From Tritrichomonas musculus (taxonomy: Eukaryota; Parabasalia; Tritrichomonadida; Tritrichomonadidae): 64,000 bases of DNA. A program made the translations under genes and the position numbers. The notes below the pieces were generated by a model, which was not told the DNA's origin, did not search any database, and saw nothing but the letters and a program-made list of their open reading frames with translations. Numbering within the stretch: position 1 is the stretch's first letter; each line of letters begins with the position of its first letter. Of this stretch, positions 1-10,792 are shown in pieces. The stretch is from the NCBI GenBank assembly GCA_039105265.1, contig JAPFFF010000076.1:124001-188000 (forward strand). Direction: 5' to 3'.

Positions 1-276
1 GGAGTAGAAAGATTGGTTTAATTGTTATTATTTATATATGTTATATAAATTAATGAAATTTACTAAAATCAGATTTTTTATAATAAATATAGAATCAAAA
101 AGTCCCATCCTGATCAGGATCCTGAACTAGTTCTTTAAAAGGAATAGTTACGAGGAAAAGTTAACTAGGGATATCATACGGACAAAAGTGAAACAGGTGT
201 AACAAATTATAATTGAGATTTGAATAAAAATATCAGAATAAAAATAAAATTTTAATATAAGGTTGGTTTTTTACTT

Positions 277-1290
277 TTAATCAAGGCTTTTTTGAAAAGA
301 TTTTATATCTTTCAAAGCCTCTTCAAGTGTGCTTTTTCCATTGAAAGTTTGCAAGTAATGCTCCAAAGACTTGGAAAGCGTTGTCGCTTGTTTTTCAGTC
401 AAGCCATTTCCTTCATATCTGACCTGAGAGTGGAAGTCATTTCTATCGATTGTTTCATCAATGACAGCATAAGTCAACGGTTGTAGAAGTTGAGGTCTTT
501 GACTGGCTTTTTGACGCGAATATTGCCCAAATTTGAAAAACAAATCATGACGCCATTGCTGATGTATTCTGGGTTTGTCTGGCCCATTTGGGAGCGATAA
601 TCAAACAATTCTTCCTTGTTTGCGTCAAAGTGGTGCCTCAAACATTGATTTAATCTAGTGTAGCACTCATTGATTGTTGTATCTGGAGAAATTTTGGCGG
701 TTATTGGACAAACAGTGAAAATGTTGCTATGATTCAATGTAATTTGATCCTTAATGTTGCTCTTTTTGAAGGTTGAAGGTGAATTTTGGTGAATTATGTT
801 TTCAATATGATTGATCTTTTTATTTCTGAGCTCATTACGCAAATCGCAGGCCATTGAGCCTCCAATATGAGTTAATTCCGTATCTCCTTGTAAAGCCATG
901 GCAGAAAAACAGTAGCCAGTTACAATTGCTGATGTTAAATTTTACATATTTTCTTTTTGGGATCATAATTAGCGAAGATCTTTGTATCAAAGACAGAATC
1001 AGTTAAAAGTTCTGTATGGGTATTTTCCATGCCCAAACCATGAGAAATTGTATTGTTTTTATCATTTCTAAAGAATTTCGGAGGTTTTTGTAATCTTTTT
1101 TTGACTTTTGCTCCAAATTCTTCATCTACTGTGATTGGAAAGTAAGAATTTGGTTTTACTAGTGGATCTCCAGCATGTTGAGCAATTCCAGCAATATATT
1201 TCCCATCACAAATTGCATGATTGAGGTTTAATATAATTGTGTCATCATTAGATGATATCGTTCCAATTTCTTGTTTAAGTTACTGATATA
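277..1290 (-). pseudogene. decayed HxxxDG acyltransferase-like gene
   Basis: Several minus-strand reading frames here appear to derive from one host gene. The frame around 1,280-930 encodes LNLNHAICDG, which matches the HxxxDG active-site motif of the CoA-dependent acyltransferase / condensation-domain superfamily (alcohol acetyltransferase and BAHD kin). The next frame (899-474) carries a CFSNLGNIR stretch resembling the conserved SNLG-type segment of such enzymes, and the last frame (543-277) looks like a C-terminal part. The segments lie in different frames separated by stops (for example the frame from 1,280 stops near 925), and the N-terminal half before the HxxxDG motif is not recognisable. 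I see a host pseudogene. The family call rests on two short motifs. Confidence 0.45.
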
Positions 1291-1575
1291 ACTTTTAAAT
1301 ATTGAGTTACTGTTTTCATTTTCTTATAATTTTATTTATGATGACACATTCAAAGTTTTCTCTATGACATATAAAAGGATAATTTTGGATGAATCCACAG
1401 AGGTCGAGATTATACTTTTTTATATTTGTTAAGTTCAGTTTGATTTTCAAATAAAGGCAATATCTATGTTAATGCATGATATTTCATTATAAAAAATATA
1501 ATATTATATTTCATTAATATCTTTTATTTAAAATCTATATTCTATAATATAAAATGTATATTCTAAATGTTGCTT

Positions 1576-3219
1576 CTAATTACGATTTAATTGTTCTTCA
1601 AACTTCTCTACGAGGTCATCATATGTATGGAATGTTGGAATATAAATTGCGTGTTCATCTTTAACAGCAACAGGGATGGTCATATCCTCGTCAGCCTTTC
1701 TAATTGATATTTCGATATTTTTGATTCCGCCTTGAGGAATTGCAGTTGATCCTGTTATAAATTTCAAAATTCTGAATTTTGTATTTTCATCAGATTCCTT
1801 GAAGAACTTCCAGAACCAGCGAACAGGACGTGCATCAGCATTGAATGGCTTATCGTATTTTGCGCTCTTAATGAAGTCATTCCAATTGAAGAGGATTTTG
1901 CCGCTTACAATTTCATCCAATTCGCCAAGACTGAAATCTTTGAAGAGCATTTCACTTCTAGTAACTCTATTGAAACCTTCTTCGAATGCTTTAAATTCCT
2001 TTGAGCAAGATCTATCAAAAATCCATAATAATAGATGGTCAATAAATTCACCTTTGTTTTCATTAACGACTTTTTTAGGCTTAAAGTTTTTATCGTCCGT
2101 TATATTTTTGAAATCAGTTAGATCAATTCCGTAATTCTCTACAGGATCAATGTAAATGAAATCGATTGGTATTTTGCCAGAAACCGTTAAACTATCGATG
2201 GCCTTGCATGATGAATATAGTTGAGGATCAAAGAGGGCCAAATCGCCAAGTGTAATTTGCTTATAGAGGAGTTTCTTGTAAAAAAAACGTGGGAAATGGA
2301 TTGGTATCGTTAACCTGTTCAAGAGGGCTAATGCAAGTAATGTTCCAACACATTGATAATGCTTGAGAATTTCGCTGGTCATATGCTGGTGATATTTGAA
2401 CCAATAATGTCCATTATGTAAAACAAATAAATCTGTTTGTGGCTCAACAATTTTTGAAAAAGCAATATCAATGAATTCTTTGGTAAGATCTCCTGTATCC
2501 AATATATCATCTTCATCCGAAAAAACTACGCTAAATCTAATATTTGTATAGGACAATGTATCCATGGTCCAAACTGTTTGAAGAACGTCATATCTGTTGA
2601 CTGAAAAAACAGCACTAGATGTTGGCTGTTCACCATTTAAATATTTTCCGTATTTCATATCAAATGGTAAAATTATTGGGAATTTTTTCAGTATAAGCTT
2701 CTTTTGTTTTTCATTAACCTCCTTTGGTTCAATCATTTTCATTTCTTCGATTGAAAGAGGATTTGGAGAATCTTCATTTGACAAATAAAGTGAATTAACT
2801 ATTGGGAAAATATCTTCTCTGTTAAATGCATTTGATTTAAGAAGATCACGGATCTCTTCAACAACATTAAGCATAAGTTTTTGATGACTCTTTAATTCTT
2901 CAAAGAACATTCTATTAAAACTAAATTTTTCGAGAATAATTGAGAAAAGTTGTGAAACATCGATAACATTTTTTAGCATAAAAATAAGTGCCACTGTTCT
3001 TGCACTTAAGAGTTCATCAGGCTGATCTAACATTTGAGTTAATGCTTTCTTAAATTTAGGGATATCAAGATCTATTTTTTGGCATTTTTCTCTGAAGAAA
3101 GTAATATCTGTATCGGTTATGTTAAGATCTGTTTCGGTAATCAAAGATTTATCTTGGGCCAAAGCATATGGGAATAAATCAGGATTATATATTGTTTTTA
3201 ATATTTCAGTGCCAGTCAT
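1576..3219 (-). CDS. HECT-domain protein without catalytic cysteine
   Basis: A 547-residue protein whose C-terminal two thirds (about residues 200-547) is a HECT domain. The N-lobe shows the LTKEFIDIAF segment and a VGTLLALALLNRL...IHFPRFFYKKLL segment typical of the family. The C-lobe shows FITGSTAIPQGGI. Active HECT E3 ligases form a ubiquitin thioester on a Cys in the motif LPxAxTCxNxLxLP. The aligned stretch here is IPVAVKDEHAIYIP (515-528), same spacing, with Lys-Asp-Glu-His at the TCxN positions, so the thioester Cys is Asp521. Either this is a pseudo-ligase that binds E2 or ubiquitin without transfer, or a divergent form. The N-terminal 200 residues match nothing I recognise. The frame is intact; the start ATG at 3,219 follows an AT-rich leader. 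Confidence 0.8.
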   Translation of the reverse strand: MTGTEILKTIYNPDLFPYALAQDKSLITETDLNITDTDITFFREKCQKIDLDIPKFKKALTQMLDQPDELLSARTVALIFMLKNVIDVSQLFSIILEKFSFNRMFFEELKSHQKLMLNVVEEIRDLLKSNAFNREDIFPIVNSLYLSNEDSPNPLSIEEMKMIEPKEVNEKQKKLILKKFPIILPFDMKYGKYLNGEQPTSSAVFSVNRYDVLQTVWTMDTLSYTNIRFSVVFSDEDDILDTGDLTKEFIDIAFSKIVEPQTDLFVLHNGHYWFKYHQHMTSEILKHYQCVGTLLALALLNRLTIPIHFPRFFYKKLLYKQITLGDLALFDPQLYSSCKAIDSLTVSGKIPIDFIYIDPVENYGIDLTDFKNITDDKNFKPKKVVNENKGEFIDHLLLWIFDRSCSKEFKAFEEGFNRVTRSEMLFKDFSLGELDEIVSGKILFNWNDFIKSAKYDKPFNADARPVRWFWKFFKESDENTKFRILKFITGSTAIPQGGIKNIEISIRKADEDMTIPVAVKDEHAIYIPTFHTYDDLVEKFEEQLNRN

Positions 3220-3699
3220 TTCACGGGTTATAAAATAAAATGATTTTTTATCTTTTTTTATTTTTAATTATATTTGAATAATTCTGAAAATTATGAAACT
3301 TCTTTTGAATTATTTCTGAAAATAAAAATTTTATATTTTGAAAAATTGTTAAATTATTAAAACTTTTGATTGCCGATAAAAATAAATTCTATAAAATTAA
3401 AACAAAGGTTGAGGTGAAAATCGAAATAAATTTATCTTTTGAAAAAAATGTATATATAACAAAATAAATATAAAAATATATTTTAGAATTTATATTATAT
3501 ATAATTAAAGCCAGATTTAATATACATAGATATCTATGTACATAATATATAGGAAAATATATATATTAGAATACAACAAATACTTGATATACATTGAGAA
3601 TGCCACTTATTAATTATTAATTATTTGGATCGCTTTTGTTAATTTCTCTTTTTTTTTTCTTACTCAATCTAATTAAAGATTTTAAAGGTCAGCATAAAA

Positions 3700-4790
3700 C
3701 TTAAATATGCATTATCTGCCAATCTAAAAGTACTATCTTTTAAGGAACCTATTGATAATAAAAATCCTGATATTCTTGAAACATCATATTTAAAATTAAA
3801 CCAAGAACAACTAAAGAAAAAGAGAAAGAATTTATTCATAATGCAATTGGAATCAGTAGTAAACCAAATGATTGTTCCATCATCAATGCCTTATTTATAT
3901 AATTAATTCCAACATTACCAATTTTCTTTCATCAATTACATCGACACCATACTAAACGTGGAGCTCCACAGGTTCAATATTAATTCAGTGTGGCTTTCCT
4001 CAAATAGTGACAAGTGTCAGTGCTTCATTTCGTAGGAGAGAAAGTGTCGAATATTTGAAAAAGTATCCTTGCCTATCTGACTATCTAAAACCAAACGGTT
4101 ATGAGCTTTTCTTTGGCATCATTGGACCAGAGACAATCCAGGGATTGAAAGACTGGCGCGTGGCGAAAAGGATACAATCTTGCCTTCCAATCAAATTCAG
4201 ATCTAAAATTATTTGATTTTTTAATAAGTGTTTTTTTGTCATGACACTCACAAGCCTTATGAGCCAAAGAGCTGGTCCACTCCGAGAAATAAAAATCAGA
4301 CAAGTTGGAAGAAATGTGGTGATTGCGTTGATCAACAAATTCAAAGGTTTATTGAAAAAATTCTTTGAATTGAAAATGGATGAGACGACTTTCTTGGCTG
4401 TTTTATCCGACCACATAACTTTTGGTAATGATTTGCCTCAGCCACATGAATTGTTTTTGTTGTTGCCTGGCGTTAAAAAGTTATTAAATAGGCATCGTTT
4501 GCCTTTACCGTATTATGATGTTTCCCACACTTTGAGCGATTAAATCGGTGTCGATACGTATGAGCCTGGATTCATCTTTGGAAACACAATGTTCTCTGAT
4601 TTTTCTGCTGTTAATCCTTCCCCTTCAAATGATGACTTTTATGTTTTATTTAACTTTTATCAAAATAATTTAAGATCATCCGACAAATTTAATGGCTTTC
4701 ATTGCTTCGATGGCAAAAGATATGTCTTCTCTCCAAAGCCATGTAATGAAATGCTAATGCAAGGAGAAACAAACTTTTTCAAATAATTAA
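3700..4790 (+). pseudogene. broken gene of unknown family
   Basis: Plus-strand coding-like sequence runs in several frames, including stretches at 4,007-4,216, 4,241-4,543 and 4,589-4,786. Its base composition is clearly richer in G+C than the flanks. No family is recognisable. It is interrupted several times, so it is recorded as a relic rather than as separate small genes. An antisense frame at 4,085-4,303 is considered a shadow. Confidence 0.4.
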
Positions 4791-4965
4791 TTTATATTAT
4801 AAAAATGATACGAATATATAATATAAATTAATTCATAATAGAATTCATAGTCTGTTGAATCTTATAATATATTTTTCAAAAAGAATTACTTTCATTCTTC
4901 CATTAATGAAAATTATTACAAATTACTTAAATTTTATTTTCAGTAACCATACAAGTGTAAATAAT

Positions 4966-5053
4966 AAAGATCTATTCCCGAAAAAATTTGGCCCCTCTTG
5001 GGCGGGATTTCGGGATATGACGGTTATAACGATCAAAAAAGGCCAAATATTTG

Positions 5054-5087
<34 letters not shown>

Positions 5088-6387
5088 TAATCGAAGATGA
5101 ATGATTTCTTAAATTCGAAAACATGAATAGTGTAATAGTCCAAAATTTTAAAATGTTGATCGTCATGGACAAATTATAAAGCTGCTAGGAACGGTTATGC
5201 TTTTATAATTGATTAAATATATTTAATTAATAATGGCTTTGAAATAGTAATATTTCATGTATATGTTTATTGAAACGATTTTTAATGAATCTTGATGCTA
5301 ATTGAATCTTGTGGTTTTACAAAATTATGAAATTTGTAATTAATTTTAATATTTTTATCATTGTTTAAAGGCAAAATCATATTAATTCAATTTTAACTAA
5401 TATATAAGACAAAAATAGTGAAAAAAGATAAAAATAATATCAAAAATTTAATATGTTTATTACATTTTTAACTTTGTTCTTCAGATTTTCAAAAATCTGT
5501 TAATTATTAGCTTAACTACTAATATTATTGCGTTTGCAATTGAAGTTGAGCAAGAATTAAAACTGTAATTTATTAATCGAAAAAGCAAACGAAAAAGTTT
5601 GTATATTTGGATTAAATTAACATGCATTTTATAATCGATATAGCTTAAAATTGTGATTTGCTGAGCGTAAAAAACTTGATTAGTCAAAAATGAAATTTTA
5701 ATTGAACTAAATAATTATAGAGATAGGTTTAAATTAAATTGCCTAGTAGGCTACAATTAAACAAAGAAGTTATGATGTGTAGCTCGCGATAGATTTAGAT
5801 TAAATTAACTTGTATATTCGATTAATCTGGAATTGATATTTAATATAGTTATAGATTAAGATCATATTAAGGTATAGATTGCAATTAAATAAAGAGGTCA
5901 TAATGCGAGTTTTTGGTATGATTTATACCTCATGAAATATAATAAAGTGTCACATTGCATTAATTTTCTATTTTGGGATTTCTCAGACCAAAAGTTAAAT
6001 CAAAAAGTTTGACTTTTTCTAAGTCCCGAAATCCCTGGATTTAGGGATTCGGGAAGTATTCAATTTTTTAAGAAAAAGTTAAACTTTTTGATTCTATAAA
6101 TAGTTCGGGATCCCTGGATTTTCAGAAAAAAGATAACTTTTTGTATTTATAAATATACACTGATGTTAAGAAAAAGTTATTTTTATTAATATTATTATTG
6201 AATATTTTCAATTGATTTATATATTTTTATAAACAAAATTTTTAAATTTTCAATGATATTTTGGTCAATTATTTTTATGATTTTTTTCCTTTTTTTCATT
6301 TCCTATTCAATTTGATCTATTCCCGGGATAATTTTTTTTACTTTCGGGCGGGATTTTCCCCTCTCAATTTTTCGGGAATAGATCTTT
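4966..6387. mobile_element. candidate 1.4-kb non-autonomous DNA transposon (MITE-like)
   Basis: The left end AAAGATCTATTCCCGAAAAA (4,966-4,985) is repeated as its exact reverse complement at 6,368-6,387, a perfect 20-bp terminal inverted repeat. Just outside, GTAAATAAT occurs at 4,957-4,965 and again at 6,389-6,397 (one extra A before the right copy), consistent with a 9-bp target-site duplication. Subterminal CCCCTC and GGGCGGGAT words recur at both ends, and partial copies of the end sequence (GATCTATTCCCGGGAT) occur near 6,314. No transposase frame is present inside. A duplication of 9 bp would fit a Mutator-like (MULE) element, but that family call is inference. Confidence 0.6.
5055..5085. 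repeat. T31 homopolymer tract
   Basis: An uninterrupted run of 31 T lies inside the candidate MITE. Length may be affected by sequencing. Confidence 0.9.
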
Positions 6388-6397
6388 AGTAAATAAT

Positions 6398-7074
6398 CAT
6401 TCATATTATTACTTAAAATATACATTTTATTATGCTCATTACAATAAAGTTAAAAGCATCAGTAGATACTCTTGATTATTGTCATCAAAAGACAAATTAT
6501 AGATGAATAATGAATCTTTATAAATAAATTTCAAAACCAAAAATGCCAAACTGTTTTAAATCTTACAAAGAATAGAATTTTTAGACTTTCAATTTTTGAG
6601 TTTTTTTTTAATTTGTATATATCATAAGGTTTTTACCTGTTTTGAGAAGATTATTATTGTTATTTGAGAAGATTAATATTAAAAGAAATAAAAAATATAG
6701 GATTTTTTCAATTTGGTTTTAACTTCATATAAATTGATTTTTACAAATATTAAAAATATTATAAAATTATAATATAATAATATATTAATAAATTTACCTT
6801 TATTAATGATATTATTATTTAATTCTCCAGAGAAAAATATAAAATAAGAATTTCACATTTGTAACGGGTTTTTCTGATATTGTAAATTTTCGAATAATAA
6901 TTTTATAATGGTTTTTGTATAAAATTTAAGAAAAATAAAAATTTTATATTTATTATAAATGTAAATATAAAATTAAATTGGTATATGAAGCATAAAAAAT
7001 ATATTTATAAAGATATTATTATTTATATATAAATAAAATAATCTTAATTCAAATCATTTATTTATCAAAAAAAA
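6398..7074. other. AT-rich intergenic leader
   Basis: About 680 bases of very AT-rich sequence between the candidate transposon and the ATG at 7,075. I see no gene, RNA or repeat of note. Confidence 0.6.
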
Positions 7075-10000
7075 ATGGATCCTATATTAAAAATCGTTAA
7101 TTACTTGTTTAAAAAGCGGAATAATGCAACAAAGGTCGAGACCTTTGATTCTATTTTTGATAATGGAATTACCTTCCCTCAATTTATCGCCTTGGTTTTT
7201 AATATAGATTCAATTCCAAGCATCAATTCAAATCCGAAAACAATCTATCATCAAAAAGTTAATAATACTCTAGCCGTTCAATATTTATTCAAAAACAATT
7301 TAGATATAGCCAAAATTTCTCCTTCGTTTAATACAGAGCGCGATAAAGCTAATTTGATAGCATTAATTCTTACCAAGCAATGTTTTAAAATCAATTATCA
7401 AGACATTATTAACAAATGTAATTTAATAGTTCGATCATTAGGAATTCAATTTTCGAAAAAAAGCGAATTACTCGATAAAAAATGCATTTTAGCATTACTT
7501 AATGTTCTTACAGATAATGATGTCAAGCTTGATGAAGAAGCTGATACTTTTGACGATTTAATGTCAAAGATTTTTACAAAAGCAAAAGTTCCGCTCGTTA
7601 TTAACAAATCATCTTTAGAAATACAGAATCAATTTACTTTTTTCATACAGATAGAGATTATATTTGATTATTTCTCGAACAAAATCGACAAACTCATAGG
7701 AAACAATGACCAAAAAAGCGAAGAAAACGAAAACGAAATAGAAGAAAAAAATTCAATTGAAAAAGTTGTCAATTTTTCTGATTCTGACAGTGACGATGAA
7801 GATGATTTTGAGAAAATTGATGAGTCTGCCCTTTTGCGCGTAATTAATGCAATTGGCGAAAGTGACAACATCCACTTTTCAACGATGATTCAAAGCATTG
7901 AAAAAGACCATCTTCCCAAATTTGTGAGAATTTTTTTGAATGATGAAATTGACTTAAAAACGATCAACAACATCATTGAAAATGCTGGCAATGAAAAAGT
8001 CAAAGAAGTCATTCAATATCTCGGAGAAACAAGAAAACCTAATCAACCTATTTTTAAATTGTTAAGATTTAATCTTAACGATGAAAAATTTCGCCTTCAA
8101 TCATCAATTTTGTTTTATACAAATTTTTTAGACACCTACTTTTTGAAGGCAAGTAAAAATAAATTGTTTGAAAGATGTACAACAATACTGTTTGGCAATA
8201 TCGAAAGAGACGATGCCTTCTACTTGATGTACATCAAAAATATCGATAAAAATAAGATACCGTACGACGATAGAAAGCTGTTATTAAAGTGGGACACTTA
8301 TCTTGCACTTGTCAATTTTGTTAACACTAACGATACACACTATCAGATAGACAGAAGCAAGAAGGATGAAGCTTACTTCAAGAAAAACAACGTGACACAA
8401 ATAATTAATGAATCCTACTTAAAGAAATTCTCCAAAAAAGTGCCAGATATCGTCTATTACCAGCTCCAGTTCATTTTCAATGTCCTTGATACAAAAAGTT
8501 CCTCCTATCGTTTACATGAAAACTTTTTGAGAGCTGAAAGAAAAATTAAAAAATTGAAAGTCCCATCCTTCACAAATCTCGTAAACACAATTAAAAGCAA
8601 GTACAAGACCAACACAGCAACAGCATCGAATGCAAATGCTGATGAAAGTGCTGGTGTTGAAACTTTCATTCAAAGAAAAAATAAAAATTCTGAACTTCTC
8701 AAAAAGTTGGTCGGTGAAGGAAAGTCAGCCGAATCATTCTGGAATCCTATCGATAATTTCACTTTCATCGATAGAGGAGTCTTGTGTCAGTCCAAAAAGA
8801 ATATAAGAGCACAAAGACTCTGGTTTGACGAGATCATCAACTTCCACAGCAACATCAGCATCATAAACTATTCAATTGAAACGCCTAGGAAGCTATTCAC
8901 TGAAGTTCCAATAGAAAATGCTAGATCGAAGCTTTACAAGTTCTTCTATTATGACGACGATTTGAAGCAGTGGCAACTTGATTCAAACAAAGTGAAAGAG
9001 TTCATCGAAGACAAGCAATATGCAAACACCAAGACTCCGCTTGTTTTTTTTTCGAACTCTTATGAAAAAGACATTATTACTATCAATTCCAAGTTCATCA
9101 AATCGATCTATCCTGATCTTGACGATGACAACATCTACATCTATGCGATAAGTGACAAAGAACTGTCTTTATTGCATTTCAATTTAACTTTTTCTGAAGA
9201 AAAAGAAAGTGAAAAAGTGAATCCAGTCTTCTTACTTCTTCACATTCCGAAAAGCTTGAAAAAGCATGAAGGTATAAAAGCTATTATATTCAAAATATAT
9301 TATTTCTTATCAATCATCTGCGATATTGAAGTTGTTGTCTTGAATAAAGAACACTGCCTTGAGCAGCTTGATTTAATAAAAGAAATAAACAACATCAAGA
9401 GTTCTTATGAAAATTCAGCAACAGAAAAATTGAATGATCCTCCGAAAAAATTGAATGAGAACTTTGAAATGAACATTGCTTTGGAAAAAGCTGATTTTAA
9501 TATTTGGAAGAAGAAGTCTAATTATATCATTCTCCTCAACGACGATACAATTAAAGGCGATATAGCCAAGCCTGATGAAAGCGATTTCATTAAATATATC
9601 AAGAGAAAAATTGACAGTGAATTCGTCAATGTTCATCATATCAATATTTTCGAACCAATAACTTATAGAGGCTTTCTTTCTAGTTTAATTAAATTTGCAT
9701 CAAAAGTGCCAAATGACTTTGACCAGACTTTGAATTCATTCAATTTGTTCCCTTTGGCAAACATCGGAACATTGTACGTTAACTTGAAGAGTAAAGATGA
9801 TTGGAAAAATGAATTAAAGAAAGTTATTGATGAGAGATTTAATCAGTTGATTGAGGTCGATTGTGGACAATCTAGCGAGTTTGTCATTTTGTCAAATTTG
9901 AATAATGAAATTGAAAAATATTGTCCGTTTATCGATTCGGAATTCATTGATGAATGCAACTCAAATTTGAATAAAATTAGACATCTCATTACCAAGAAAA

Positions 10001-10260
10001 ATCAAAGATTGATCAAGTTGGAGCTCCATTCTAGTTCTGAAAATAACTTGGCTTACCTCGAAAAAGTCATCAATGAAAAGTCGCCGATTTCTGAAGTTGA
10101 ATCGTCTCATACAAATTTCTTAAAAGATGAGTTTTTCAATATCATCAACAATTTGTATGAAATGGATAATCCTAAACAAGTCTTAAATGATAATCAAACA
10201 ATCCTTGAAGATCAAATTCAACTCGATGTTAGAAAGATTAATTCAAAATATCAAGTTTAA
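7075..10260 (+). CDS. large hypothetical protein, possibly with N-terminal CH-like region
   Basis: An intact 1,061-residue soluble-looking protein with no signal peptide or membrane segment. The first 150 residues are helical, with a pattern (hydrophobic SIFDNGITFPQFIAL start, later AVQYLFKNNLDIAKISP) that weakly recalls paired calponin-homology domains. This is a pattern impression only. An acidic, serine-rich linker (about 215-255, with SDSDSDDEDDFE) follows. The remainder is mixed helix and strand, Lys/Asn-rich, without a motif I can name. The ATG follows an AT-rich leader with an A-run immediately upstream. It is most likely a lineage-specific cytoskeletal or regulatory protein; function unknown. 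Confidence 0.75.
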   Translation: MDPILKIVNYLFKKRNNATKVETFDSIFDNGITFPQFIALVFNIDSIPSINSNPKTIYHQKVNNTLAVQYLFKNNLDIAKISPSFNTERDKANLIALILTKQCFKINYQDIINKCNLIVRSLGIQFSKKSELLDKKCILALLNVLTDNDVKLDEEADTFDDLMSKIFTKAKVPLVINKSSLEIQNQFTFFIQIEIIFDYFSNKIDKLIGNNDQKSEENENEIEEKNSIEKVVNFSDSDSDDEDDFEKIDESALLRVINAIGESDNIHFSTMIQSIEKDHLPKFVRIFLNDEIDLKTINNIIENAGNEKVKEVIQYLGETRKPNQPIFKLLRFNLNDEKFRLQSSILFYTNFLDTYFLKASKNKLFERCTTILFGNIERDDAFYLMYIKNIDKNKIPYDDRKLLLKWDTYLALVNFVNTNDTHYQIDRSKKDEAYFKKNNVTQIINESYLKKFSKKVPDIVYYQLQFIFNVLDTKSSSYRLHENFLRAERKIKKLKVPSFTNLVNTIKSKYKTNTATASNANADESAGVETFIQRKNKNSELLKKLVGEGKSAESFWNPIDNFTFIDRGVLCQSKKNIRAQRLWFDEIINFHSNISIINYSIETPRKLFTEVPIENARSKLYKFFYYDDDLKQWQLDSNKVKEFIEDKQYANTKTPLVFFSNSYEKDIITINSKFIKSIYPDLDDDNIYIYAISDKELSLLHFNLTFSEEKESEKVNPVFLLLHIPKSLKKHEGIKAIIFKIYYFLSIICDIEVVVLNKEHCLEQLDLIKEINNIKSSYENSATEKLNDPPKKLNENFEMNIALEKADFNIWKKKSNYIILLNDDTIKGDIAKPDESDFIKYIKRKIDSEFVNVHHINIFEPITYRGFLSSLIKFASKVPNDFDQTLNSFNLFPLANIGTLYVNLKSKDDWKNELKKVIDERFNQLIEVDCGQSSEFVILSNLNNEIEKYCPFIDSEFIDECNSNLNKIRHLITKKNQRLIKLELHSSSENNLAYLEKVINEKSPISEVESSHTNFLKDEFFNIINNLYEMDNPKQVLNDNQTILEDQIQLDVRKINSKYQV

Positions 10261-10406
10261 AGATTGTGTTTAAATTTGGTATAAATTGAAGTTTTATTAT
10301 TAAAAAAACAGGTTAAATTTTAGATTGTCTATTTTTTATTTTTATTTTCAAATGTATTTATTATAATAAACAAGAAATCGAAGTAATATATATTATTTTA
10401 CTTGCA

Positions 10407-10658
10407 ATGAAATGCAAGAAAGAAAAAGACATCATTCATTGTGATATTAAACCCGAAAACATTTTATTCGACTCAAACAACTATACACTAATATCTGTAT
10501 TTATATCATGCTGTATATTTTCATTAACTGAATTGACTTGTCCATTAACTTTTTCAACAAAAATTATTCTTTTAAAAAAAAAATACCTCGAGCTGTTTTT
10601 AGATATGAATGAAAAAATTCCTGCCCCAAGATACTATTTGCCTCTCGGGAAGAGATAA
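10407..10658 (+). pseudogene. protein kinase fragment
   Basis: A short frame encodes IIHCDIKPENILFDSNN near its start. This is kinase subdomain VIb, the catalytic loop H-x-D-I-K-P-E-N, with the catalytic Asp, Lys and Asn present. The N-lobe (glycine loop, VAIK lysine, C-helix Glu) is absent upstream, and the sequence departs from the kinase pattern just before the expected DFG. The last 60 residues match nothing. It is a scrap of a host Ser/Thr kinase gene between two intact genes. Confidence 0.6.
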
Positions 10659-10792
10659 ATAATTATTTATGAAATAACTTGTATAGTTATTTGAATAAAA
10701 TATGGTAATATCAATTGGAAATATTATATTAATTAAAGCATTATTTTCTATTTTTAGATAAATTTTCCCCACTAATGTAAAAATATAAAAAG

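Noticed and set aside
5481-5687. 68-residue frame inside the candidate MITE
   Set aside because: AT-rich sequence without family resemblance; the frame spans non-coding repeats of the element.
9000-9330. GTPase-like region in the 1,061-residue protein
   Set aside because: A few strand-like segments recall GBP-type GTPases, but no P-loop or NKxD-type motif is present.
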